Both the position numbers and the translations under genes were made by a program. A stretch of 64,000 bases of DNA, taken from assembly GCA_964475205.1 (NCBI GenBank), contig CAYYVQ010000006.1, positions 1-64,000 of the forward strand, given 5' to 3'. This DNA is from CAYSRM01 sp964475205. Lineage in GTDB: Bacteria > Verrucomicrobiota > Kiritimatiellia > UBA8416 > CAYSRM01. How positions within the stretch are numbered: the first letter of the stretch is position 1; each line of letters begins with the position of its first letter. Below the pieces are notes generated by a model. The model ran no database searches, was not told where the DNA came from, and was given only the letters and a program-made list of their open reading frames with translations. Below, piece after piece: positions 43,971 through 50,988 of the stretch.

Positions 43971-44620
43971 AATATATTATCAAGATTGTGCCAATCATGC
44001 TTCTGATAGCTGCCCCTCCTTACAGCCGGGCGGCAACAGCAAACGGTCTCGAAAAATGGCCGGAACGGTCAATATTTGCGCTTAACCGGGCCGGGTCGAT
44101 AATGGCAACCGCCAGAAACAAAGACGAATTTCTGAAAGCGGCAGAGGCCTACTATCAAATTGTTCAATCCGGCGGACAGAATACGCAACTGTTCTATAAC
44201 CTGGGAACAGCGCTGCTGCAGGCCGAAAGATACACTGAGGCGGAGACATGGCTCCGCCTTGCCGAACTTTACGGGGGCGCTGACTGGGAAATAGAACGGA
44301 ACCTTGGCCTCGCCGCGAAAAGGGGAAAAGTCGGCAGCGGCAACACCCTCCCATGGTACCGTACTCCTCTCTTCTGGCATTTTGATCTTTCGATGCGTAC
44401 CCGTGGAATTGTTGCAACTTTTGCTTTCGCCGCCTTCTGGGTCGCGCTGGCGTTCAGAAGATTAACCCGGATTTCCCACCTTTCAGGCGTTTTCGCCGTA
44501 TCGTCCTTGCTTGTCTTACTGGCATTCGGCACAAGCTACCTGGCCTCGGCGCACCAGCTTCTCAAGATAAGCGAAGTGATCGCCGAGGGGGCTGTATTTT
44601 CGGATGGAGTCAAACTGTGA
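43967..44620 (+). CDS. BatE-like TPR membrane protein
   Basis: This 217-aa protein has a signal peptide-like start (IVPIMLLIAAPPYSRA), then a tetratricopeptide region (FLKAAEAYYQIVQSGGQNTQLFYNLGTALLQAERYTEAETWLRLAELYGG) and two membrane segments. It corresponds to BatE of aerotolerance operons. Its ATG overlaps the BatD-like stop by 4 bp and its own stop overlaps the next start by 4 bp, so translation is coupled on both sides. The TPR region could dock other Bat proteins; this is inference. Confidence 0.8.
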   Translation: MKYIIKIVPIMLLIAAPPYSRAATANGLEKWPERSIFALNRAGSIMATARNKDEFLKAAEAYYQIVQSGGQNTQLFYNLGTALLQAERYTEAETWLRLAELYGGADWEIERNLGLAAKRGKVGSGNTLPWYRTPLFWHFDLSMRTRGIVATFAFAAFWVALAFRRLTRISHLSGVFAVSSLLVLLAFGTSYLASAHQLLKISEVIAEGAVFSDGVKL

Positions 44621-45876
44621 AAAAAACCGCAACTTTGCTGTTAATCCCCGTCTCCCTTTTTATTTCAACAGCACCTGTTGAAGCCCGCGAAGCCCGGGCC
44701 GACTTCTCCGTCCCGAGAACCAACGTATACGTGGGCGAAAAGATGCCCTTGAAGCTCATAATTCGCTCTAGCGGCGCAGGTATCGGGTCGAATATCACAC
44801 TGGCAGGACTGCCTCCGGCTGACGAAATTTCATTCGGCCAGTTCAAAGAAGCCCGCGTTGATCGCAAAAAACAGTCCTCAAATCAAACCATTGAAAGGCG
44901 CGAGTTCACCACTACCGCAACGTTTCACAGACAAGGCAGGATAAAACTCTCCCCCAGGTTGAGACTCAGCCTGATAGAAATGTCGCGATCCCCTTTCGGG
45001 TTTGCGCGCACACGCACTTCGGAATTGCTTGACTTACCCCCCATCGAGTTTAATGTCCAGCCGCTGCCCTCGCAAGGCCGCCCTGAAAACTACACGGGGG
45101 CCATAGGCACATTCTCGCTTAATGTCAGTATCTCTCCAACAAATTTCGCGCCGGGAGAACTCATAGAAATAACCGCCGCCATCGCCGGGACAGGCAATCT
45201 TGAGCAGGCGGAAATTCGACTCCTGGACTCAGCGCCTATGTTCAAGGTCTATGACCCTAAAACCATAGACAGCGTTCCGGGCAGGAAACAGGTTCTGAAA
45301 CAAATTGTCATACCTCAAAAACCATCCGCAAATCGCATACCGGAGATATCTTTTTCCTTTTTTGACCCAAACCCGGCTGAATACAAGACCTTGTCGGACG
45401 GACCCTTCGCCTTGAACTACAACCCGGCCATGCAGACCGAAAAGCCCGAAAATTTAACAGGCGCCATCCAGCAGCCCCCCCCGGACAAATACGAACCCGG
45501 ATTGTCCCGGCCTGAAAAAAAATCGGATTCCCTCATTGTTCTAGCTGTTTCCGTATTCTGGATAGCGGCATTCATCCTGGCGGTTGGCGCACGCATGTGG
45601 TTGAAACCGTCATTGTTATGGGCAGGAGTAATCCTGGCCGCCGCTCTTCTGGCTTTTCCCGCCTTTAAACAGAAGGCAGAATATCTGCTGACGTTAAAAG
45701 AAAAACAAATCAGCGAGTCAACCGAAGCCAGAATTTATCCAGCTCCCGGCGCGGCGCCTACTTTCAGACTCAGACCGGGACAAAGCATAAAAGTCATCGA
45801 AAACCGCGGCAACTGGGCCAAGATCGAGGCCACCGGAAAGCGGGGATGGATACCGGCTTCCACCTTGTCGGACTAA
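44617..45876 (+). CDS. Second BatD-like protein with C-terminal SH3-type domain
   Basis: The N-terminal signal peptide (LLLIPVSLFISTAPVEA) is followed by BatD-like beta domains (ADFSVPRTNVYVGEKMPLKLIIRS; NVSISPTNFAPGELIEITAAI), one or two transmembrane helices near residues 305-345, and a C-terminal SH3-like segment (ARIYPAPGAAPTFRLRPGQ, IENRGNWAKIEATGKRGWIPA). The 419-aa length is shorter than the first BatD. Bacterial SH3 domains often bind cell-wall peptides. It closes the operon; the following 700 bp is non-coding. Confidence 0.85.
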   Translation: MKKTATLLLIPVSLFISTAPVEAREARADFSVPRTNVYVGEKMPLKLIIRSSGAGIGSNITLAGLPPADEISFGQFKEARVDRKKQSSNQTIERREFTTTATFHRQGRIKLSPRLRLSLIEMSRSPFGFARTRTSELLDLPPIEFNVQPLPSQGRPENYTGAIGTFSLNVSISPTNFAPGELIEITAAIAGTGNLEQAEIRLLDSAPMFKVYDPKTIDSVPGRKQVLKQIVIPQKPSANRIPEISFSFFDPNPAEYKTLSDGPFALNYNPAMQTEKPENLTGAIQQPPPDKYEPGLSRPEKKSDSLIVLAVSVFWIAAFILAVGARMWLKPSLLWAGVILAAALLAFPAFKQKAEYLLTLKEKQISESTEARIYPAPGAAPTFRLRPGQSIKVIENRGNWAKIEATGKRGWIPASTLSD

Positions 45877-45890
45877 CCGGCATTTCTCAC
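45873..45890 (+). repeat. Dispersed TAACCCGCA-type motif, site 5
   Basis: CTAACCGGCATTTCTCAC includes the stop codon of the second BatD gene. The same arrangement, a motif providing the stop codon, is seen at 50056. Confidence 0.5.
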
Positions 45891-45940
45891 ACTCCTCCGG
45901 CATAAACGTTCCATAGCACAGCCATTGCAGGCCAAAACCG
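45886..45940 (+). repeat. 55-bp direct repeat, copy 1
   Basis: 51 of 55 bases match 50069-50123. Both copies directly follow a TAACC-type motif that closes a gene. Downstream the sequences diverge. Confidence 0.8.
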
Positions 45941-46092
45941 GTTTGCCCGATCTCGCGGTGTTAACTATGCCAAAGCCCTTGTAACGCAGCAGATGCTTGC
46001 CTGCGCGAGCGCGCAAGCAGGCGGCAAAATCAGCAACCCCTTGTGATTCAAAATGCAGCAAGCTTTCTTTCACCCAACAGGTGAAAGCTATA

Positions 46093-46325
46093 AACCTAGA
46101 AACGGCAGTTGCCGAGTTTGCTGTAGCTGCAAGGCGTGAGGTTTTCGGCTATAGTAACTATGCCGAAGACCTCAGAACGAAGCAGATGCAGTGAAATCGG
46201 CAACCCCTTGCGGCTTGAAATTCGGGAAGCTCGCCCGCACCCTTTGGGTGGGGGCGCAATAAATTGTAAACTCCTTATTTGTAATAATATACATCGCTTC
46301 CCGAATTTCAAGTGCCGTATATAGG
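46093..46325 (+). repeat. 233-bp dispersed repeat, copy 2
   Basis: The sequence is identical to 439-671 by eye over all 233 bp, in the same orientation, 45.65 kb away. It carries the same 17-bp inverted repeat and inner stem. The identity implies recent duplication, gene conversion or strong constraint. Confidence 0.9.
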
Positions 46326-46575
46326 ATAAAATCAAAGACCTCTTTATTCAGAAAGACTTACGCCGCTTGATGCATTTTGAATGCCGGATATAGGATTATC
46401 GGTTGCCAGACCGATATTCCTGTTCTGAGGTCGTCTTATCTCGTCTTCTCTCCTCCGTACCTCCGTGTCTCCGTGGTAAAAAACTCTACATCGAGAAAAA
46501 CTCAACCAAAAACACCATTGTTTAATCACCTCTATTTCTTTATAGTATATCCGTCGTGCAGATACCTGGAGTCTT

Positions 46576-46791
46576 ATGAAATTCACAATTCGAATCGACA
46601 AAGAGAAATGCAAGGGCTGTGAAATGTGCGTGTCCGTATGTCCGGGCGGTGTTCTCTCCATGTCGAGTCTGCTTAATTCAAAAGGGCATCGCTTCGCTGA
46701 AGCCACTAAGCCGGATAAATGCACCGGATGCAGACAATGCGCCCTGGTATGCCCCGACGCAGCAATAGAAATAGAAGGAGAAACAGAATAA
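46576..46791 (+). CDS. 2[4Fe-4S] ferredoxin subunit of 2-oxoacid oxidoreductase
   Basis: This 71-aa protein has two CxxCxxCxxxC clusters: CKGCEMCVSVCPGG and CTGCRQCALVCPDAA. It is the delta subunit (KorD/VorD) that carries electrons from the catalytic subunits to ferredoxin. The stop codon overlaps the alpha subunit start by one base (TAATG). It heads a four-gene operon. Confidence 0.93.
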   Translation: MKFTIRIDKEKCKGCEMCVSVCPGGVLSMSSLLNSKGHRFAEATKPDKCTGCRQCALVCPDAAIEIEGETE

Positions 46792-47846
46792 TGGGCGACC
46801 GTGTTCTGATGACAGGAAACGACGCTTTGGGAGAAGGTGCGGTCAGGGCAGGTTGCGACTGTTATTTCGGCTATCCTATAACTCCACAAAATGAACTTAC
46901 CGCATATATGGCAAAGCATATGCCGGAGAACAACCGTGTCTTTATCCAGGCCGAAAGCGAACTTGCGGCAATCAACATGGTCTTCGGCTCGGCGAGCGCA
47001 GGCAAAAGAGCAATGACATCTTCGTCCTCTCCGGGCATAAGCCTTAAACAGGAAGGCATTTCCTATCTCGCAGCCGCGGAACTCCCCGCAGTCATAGTCA
47101 ATGTACAGCGCGGCGGCCCGGGGCTCGGAAACATTGCTCCTTCACAGGCGGACTATTTTCAGGCAACCAAAGGCGGAGGGCACGGAGACTACCACTTGAT
47201 TGTTCTGGCCCCGCATTCGGTGCAGGAAATGCACGATCTGACTATCGAAGCATTCGTGCTTGCCGACAAGTACAGAAACCCCGCAATGATCCTCGCCGAC
47301 GGCAGGCTCGGGCAGATGATGGAACCCCTGGTCCTCCGCGAAGGTCCGGCGCCTGCGCCACCCCCAAAACCATGGGCATTGACCGGATGTTCAGGCCGGG
47401 AGCCCAATATGATTCGCTCGCTCTACCTGGTGGAAGGCGAACTGGAAGAGCTCAACATAGCAATACAAAAAAAATATCAGGATATAACCGCAAACGAAAT
47501 CCGCTACCGGGAAGAATTTGCCGAAGACTGCGATCTATTGCTGGTTGCCTACGGAACCAGCGCGCGGATCTGCAAGGCTGCAATGGAAAATTGCAGAAAA
47601 CGTGGAATCAAAGTCGGACTGGTCAGGCCGGTTTCTCTATGGCCGTTTCCCGTTGAGGCCGTCGCCGGGTTCGCCTCGAAAGCAAAGAATGTCCTGGTTG
47701 TTGAAATGAGCGCGGGGCAAATGCTCGAGGATGTCCGGCTGGCAACAGGCGGAGCCGGAAACATCAATTTTTTCGGGCGAATGGGCGGCGGGGTTCCGAC
47801 CACAAAAGAGGTTGAAGCAAAAATCATGGACATTGCCGGAAAATAA
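46791..47846 (+). CDS. 2-oxoacid:ferredoxin oxidoreductase alpha subunit (Kor/Vor type)
   Basis: The 351-aa alpha subunit has a pyrimidine-binding domain with FGYPITPQNEL, FIQAESELAAINMVFGSASAGKRAMTSSSSPGISLKQEG and VNVQRGGPGLGN, and a C-terminal transketolase-like domain (DLLLVAYGTSARICKAA). It resembles the free-standing alpha subunits of KorA/VorB type without the fused gamma domain. Whether it uses 2-oxoglutarate or branched-chain 2-oxoacids cannot be decided here. The start ATG has an AGGAG site upstream inside the ferredoxin gene. Confidence 0.93.
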   Translation: MGDRVLMTGNDALGEGAVRAGCDCYFGYPITPQNELTAYMAKHMPENNRVFIQAESELAAINMVFGSASAGKRAMTSSSSPGISLKQEGISYLAAAELPAVIVNVQRGGPGLGNIAPSQADYFQATKGGGHGDYHLIVLAPHSVQEMHDLTIEAFVLADKYRNPAMILADGRLGQMMEPLVLREGPAPAPPPKPWALTGCSGREPNMIRSLYLVEGELEELNIAIQKKYQDITANEIRYREEFAEDCDLLLVAYGTSARICKAAMENCRKRGIKVGLVRPVSLWPFPVEAVAGFASKAKNVLVVEMSAGQMLEDVRLATGGAGNINFFGRMGGGVPTTKEVEAKIMDIAGK

Positions 47847-47866
47847 ACCTGAAAACAGGACTTTTT

Positions 47867-48625
47867 ATGCCAAAGCAGAAAATCTATTCCAAACCGCGCG
47901 CTTTAAGAGATGTCCGCACACATTACTGCCCCGGCTGCGGGCACGGCATCGCACATAAACTTCTGGCTGAAGTGGTTGATGAACTTGAAATAAGAGAACG
48001 AACTGTAGGTATCGCCCCCGTAGGCTGTTCGGTTCTTGCCTATTTCTATCTGAATTTCGACGTCGGCGAGGCTGCTCACGGCAGAACCCCTGCTGTGGCA
48101 ACAGGCATAAAGCGCGCCCTGCCCGACCGCGTGGTTTTTTCCTACCAGGGAGACGGGGACCTCGCAGCCATTGGAACCGCCGAAACAATCCACGCAGCTA
48201 ACAGAGGCGAACCTATTACCGTGATATTCATGAACAACGTGGTCTACGGAATGACAGGAGGACAGATGGCGCCGACCACCATGGTGGGACAGAAGACCAC
48301 CACATCCCCATGCGGCAGGGATCCCGCCACCATGGGACCGCCAATCAGGATATGCGAACTTCTCAATACCCTGGACCGGCCGTACCACATAGAAAGGGTT
48401 GCTCTAGACGGCCCCGCCGGGATAAGAAAGACAAAACAAGCAATAAAATCTGCTTTCGTTGCCCAGACCAGGCATAATTCCTACGGTTTCGTTGAAGTGC
48501 TTTCCCCATGCCCCACTTATCAGAGGGTAGACCCCGCTGATGCATTCAAATTTGTAAAAGAGCAAATGGAACCGGTTTTTCCGGTTAAGGTATTTCGAAA
48601 AGAAGGAGAAGTCGTCAATGCTTGA
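47867..48625 (+). CDS. 2-oxoacid:ferredoxin oxidoreductase beta subunit (TPP-binding)
   Basis: The 252-aa subunit carries the thiamine-diphosphate motif GDGDLAAIGTAETIHAANRGEPITVIFMNN and an HYCPGCGHGIAHKLL cysteine segment at the N-terminus. NNVVYGMTGGQMAPTT is the typical metal-site end. It pairs with the alpha subunit upstream. Its stop overlaps the gamma subunit start by 8 bp. Confidence 0.94.
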   Translation: MPKQKIYSKPRALRDVRTHYCPGCGHGIAHKLLAEVVDELEIRERTVGIAPVGCSVLAYFYLNFDVGEAAHGRTPAVATGIKRALPDRVVFSYQGDGDLAAIGTAETIHAANRGEPITVIFMNNVVYGMTGGQMAPTTMVGQKTTTSPCGRDPATMGPPIRICELLNTLDRPYHIERVALDGPAGIRKTKQAIKSAFVAQTRHNSYGFVEVLSPCPTYQRVDPADAFKFVKEQMEPVFPVKVFRKEGEVVNA

Positions 48626-49142
48626 AAGATTGCTGGTGGCCGGCTCAGGCGGACAGGGCATAATTCTGACAGGGAAAATGCTCGCAAACCTGGCCCTGGA
48701 TAAAACCCCCCATATCACCTTCTTTCCCGCCTACGGCGCAGAAGTGCGCGGCGGCACTTCAAATTGCCAGGTCGTGTTTTCCGGCGCCGAAATCGGATCG
48801 CCGGTGTGCGACCGGTTTGACTCCATGATAATCATGAACCAGGCCAGCCTGGAAAAATTCATATCAAAAGCGCTACCGGAATCCCTGGTGGTTATAAACA
48901 GCTCCCTGTGCAACGCGCCTTCCTCGCACGAAGTGGTGAAAACACCGGCAACAGATATTGCCAATGAAATGGGCAATATAAAGGTGGCCAATTTTGTCAT
49001 GCTCGGCGCATATCTTTCCAGGCGACCGATTATTCAACCCTCCGCAGTGATAGAAAGAACCCGCGAAATGCTTGCCGGAAAACCGGGAGAAATTGTCGAC
49101 CTCAACCTGAAAGCATTCCAGGCCGGACTTGAAACAGTGTGA
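48618..49142 (+). CDS. 2-oxoacid:ferredoxin oxidoreductase gamma subunit
   Basis: The 174-aa gamma subunit has the CoA-binding fold starting LLVAGSGGQGIILTGKMLA, followed by FFPAYGAEVRGGTSNCQVVFS. It completes the four-subunit complex and contributes to CoA binding. The operon order delta-alpha-beta-gamma is common in anaerobes. Downstream lies the accessory region. Confidence 0.94.
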   Translation: MLERLLVAGSGGQGIILTGKMLANLALDKTPHITFFPAYGAEVRGGTSNCQVVFSGAEIGSPVCDRFDSMIIMNQASLEKFISKALPESLVVINSSLCNAPSSHEVVKTPATDIANEMGNIKVANFVMLGAYLSRRPIIQPSAVIERTREMLAGKPGEIVDLNLKAFQAGLETV

Positions 49143-49167
49143 GTTATGAATCATGAACATGGCAACA

Positions 49168-49254
49168 AGTGTGCATGTCACTTCATCTCAACGACTTTGC
49201 TGGCCAGCCGATCTTGACGCATATCTACGCGCCTACACCCGGCTATCTGCGCAA
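49168..49254 (+). repeat. 87-bp inverted repeat, left copy (fused to BNR gene)
   Basis: 83 of 87 bases match the reverse complement of 50455-50541. The homology ends precisely at CTGCGCAA, where similarity to the BNR protein family begins. It is a partial copy of the MITE-like element. Confidence 0.88.
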
Positions 49255-50059
49255 GGAGAATCGGTTTTACGTGTTCTGGCGCGGATCGAACTGGCAACCC
49301 ACATTTTCCACCTCATCCGACGGCCGAAAATGGACTGAGCCAAAAACTCTCATCCAGGGAAAGGGAGCAAGGCCTTACACAAAGATTGTTGACGACGGAA
49401 TCTCGTCGATCCATTTCGCTTTCACCGATGGCCACCCGAGAAAAGAGAAGAAAAACTCGCTTTACTACCTGCGCTACAAAAGTGGACACTTTTTTAAAGC
49501 AAACAGTAGCCTGGCGAGCACAATGGCTGCTCTGCCGATTTCTCCGGACAAGGCCGACAGGGTTTACGACGGAGGCGCCAAAGGCCGGGCCTGGGTCTGG
49601 GATATTGCCCTGGATAAAGACAGGCTGCCGGTCATCGCCTTTACGCGCCTTCCCTCCGAGACGGATCATCGATATTGCTATGCCCGTTGGGATGGAGAGC
49701 AGTGGCTTGATGTTCAAGTAACCAGGGCAGGGAAATGGTTCCCGCAAACACCTGATGGAAAGCGAGAACGTGAGCCGCATTACTCTGGCGGCATGGCCCT
49801 TGACCATGCTAACCCCTCCATCCTCTACGTCTCACGTCCGATGAAAGGAGAGTTTGAGATCGAGAGATGGCAGACCACTGACCGGGGAGGAACTTGGCGA
49901 TCACAAGCCATAACCCGGCAATCGAATGTGCTGAATGTAAGGCCAGTTGTGCCTCGAGGGCATACTGGCAGGACCTCCGCTGTTCTATGGATGTTTGGCA
50001 GCTACAAGCATTACACAAAATACAAGACCGGCATCAAATTGCTGACTATCCAAAATTAA
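49169..50059 (+). pseudogene. 5'-truncated BNR-repeat protein fused to element sequence
   Basis: From residue about 30 the protein matches a family of BNR-4 repeat (sialidase-like beta-propeller) proteins: ENRFYVFWRGSNWQPTFSTS, IHFAFTDGHPR, ARAWVWDIALDK-type segments, SETDHRYCYARWDG, PHYSGGMALDHANPSILYVSRP. Family members usually have a signal peptide and about 120 more N-terminal residues, which are missing. The first 29 codons come from the repeat at 49168-49254. The frame remains open (296 aa from a GTG), so expression is possible, but without export it is probably not functional. Classed as a truncated gene. Confidence 0.75.
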
Positions 50060-50074
50060 CCCGCAGCGCTCACA
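50056..50074 (+). repeat. Dispersed TAACCCGCA-type motif, site 6
   Basis: TTAACCCGCAGCGCTCACA supplies the stop codon of the BNR frame and is followed by the 55-bp direct repeat, as at 45873. Confidence 0.5.
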
Positions 50075-50123
50075 CTTCTCCGGCAGAAACGTTCCATAGC
50101 ACCGCCATTGCAAGCCAAAACCG
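50069..50123 (+). repeat. 55-bp direct repeat, copy 2
   Basis: 51 of 55 bases match 45886-45940. Both copies start in a CTCACA segment after the TAACC motif. Confidence 0.8.
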
Positions 50124-50214
50124 CTCTATGCGAGTTCCCGATTCTACACATAATTCCGGGTCAACCTGGGAGACCGCCGGATTATGCGCCTGCAACGAAT
50201 ACGTATCGCCATAA

Positions 50215-50421
50215 AGCGCGCCCTGCGCCGCTTCCGGCACAAAAACTGATGCCCGTCGCGCGGAAAAGTATTTTAAGTCTGGACTTGGCCGAAAAACTAT
50301 CGCCAGGTTGCTGGATACTGAGAGCAAGCTTGACCGACACATTATTGATGCAGAAAAAGAGGGCCTTATTCAAAAACCACAGGAAACATTTGCTGGCCTG
50401 ATCTATTCAACAACTTCGTGA
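50215..50421 (+). pseudogene. Gene remnant of unknown family ending in the element
   Basis: One frame of 68 codons, opened by a stop just before 50215, reads DARRAEKYFKSGLGRK and then TIARLLDTESKLDRHIIDAE. The composition looks coding. There is no ATG in a good position and the end is formed by the left terminal repeat of the MITE-like element, so it appears to be an internal fragment. I cannot name the parent gene. Confidence 0.4.
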
Positions 50422-50569
50422 TGAAAGTGGGCATGTTGCTTTAGATCAATGGCTTTGCGCAGATAGCCGGGTGAAGGCGCATAGACATGCGTCAAGATCG
50501 GCTGGCCAGCAAAGTCGTTGAGATGAAGTGATATGCACACTCGTAATAGATTTTTATGAATAGATCAGG
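50397..50569. mobile_element. MITE-like element, 173 bp, with 13-bp terminal inverted repeats
   Basis: CCTGATCTATTCA (50397-50409) and its exact reverse complement TGAATAGATCAGG (50557-50569) bound the element. CTGG stands immediately outside on both sides (50393-50396 and 50570-50573), a possible 4-bp target duplication. The interior has no transposase. Its minus strand opens a frame of about 50 codons (HLNDFAGQPILTHVYAPSPG) ending in HHEVVE. Part of the interior is repeated at 49168-49254, and its left end at 54933-54958. Confidence 0.75.
50455..50541 (-). repeat. 87-bp inverted repeat, right copy
   Basis: This is the reverse-complement partner of 49168-49254 with 83 of 87 identical bases, located within the MITE-like element. 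The two copies are about 1.2 kb apart and could recombine to invert the BNR remnant. Confidence 0.88.
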
Positions 50570-50696
50570 CTGGTAGCTCCACCAAAAAATTCTGATTTTG
50601 TAGTTGTGCGTTTTTTTTGTTCCTGACATGTTGACTTCCAACCCCAATTCTCCTATATTCCCAAAAATAATTTGAATGCGTCGCTTCTTATAGGCT

Positions 50697-50780
50697 GGGC
50701 CTGCCTGCCCTCCCGAATGAGAGCAACGCAAAGTTTCGGAGGGCCCGCCCTCCTAAATGAGAGCAACGCGAACTTTTGGA
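50697..50780 (+). repeat. Two tandem repeat units left of tRNA-Val
   Basis: Two units share GAATGAGAGCAACGC or AAATGAGAGCAACGC and end in TTTCGGAG or TTTTGGAG (about 50707-50741 and 50747-50781). Units of opposite orientation lie to the right of the tRNA. Confidence 0.75.
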
Positions 50781-50857
50781 GGGGGATTAGCTCAGTTGGC
50801 TAGAGCACTTGCTTGACATGCAAGGGGTCACTGGTTCAAGTCCAGTATCTCCCACCA
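50781..50857 (+). tRNA. tRNA-Val (anticodon GAC)
   Basis: The cloverleaf is complete: acceptor GGGGGAT/ATCTCCC with one G-U pair, D stem GCTC/GAGC, anticodon stem CTTGC/GCAAG with loop TTGACAT, T arm with TTCAAGT, discriminator A and encoded CCA. It stands alone between inverted repeat units. Confidence 0.95.
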
Positions 50858-50962
50858 CTCCAAAAGGTCGGGCCGCAAGCGGTCCTCTCATTTAGGAGGG
50901 CGGGCCACTCCAAAAGCTTCAGGCGGCCTGACGGCAGCCTTTCGCATTTAGGAGGGCGGGCC
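50857..50962 (+). repeat. Two tandem repeat units right of tRNA-Val, inverted relative to the left pair
   Basis: The units run about 50857-50906 and 50907-50962; both start ACTCCAAAAG and end in CATTTAGGAGGGCGGGCC. The segment 50885-50906 is the perfect reverse complement of 50742-50763 (22 bp), so the tRNA sits in a large palindrome. Confidence 0.8.
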
Positions 50963-50988
50963 ATCCTGTTTGCGGGTGATAAACACCG

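Larger units (their letters stand above)
45877..46575. other. 699-bp intergenic region of stacked repeats
   Basis: In order the region contains the 55-bp repeat, a diverged relative of the 233-bp repeat (about 45951-46055), the full 233-bp copy 2 (46093-46325), and a degenerate phrase CCACGGAGACACGGAGG (minus strand of 46453-46476) of the type often found near GxxExxY genes. A 191-aa minus-strand frame crosses it but resembles no family. I see no gene; the promoter of the oxidoreductase operon is probably near the end. Confidence 0.6.

Noticed and set aside
46344..46919. A 191-aa minus-strand frame upstream of the oxidoreductase operon
   Set aside because: It runs antisense through two well-supported genes and its N-terminal part is mere shadow sequence; the rest contains the degenerate CACGGAGACACGGAGG phrase.
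50697..50962. Possible CRISPR-like array around tRNA-Val
   Set aside because: There are only two units per side, they are inverted across the tRNA and there are no regular unique spacers.
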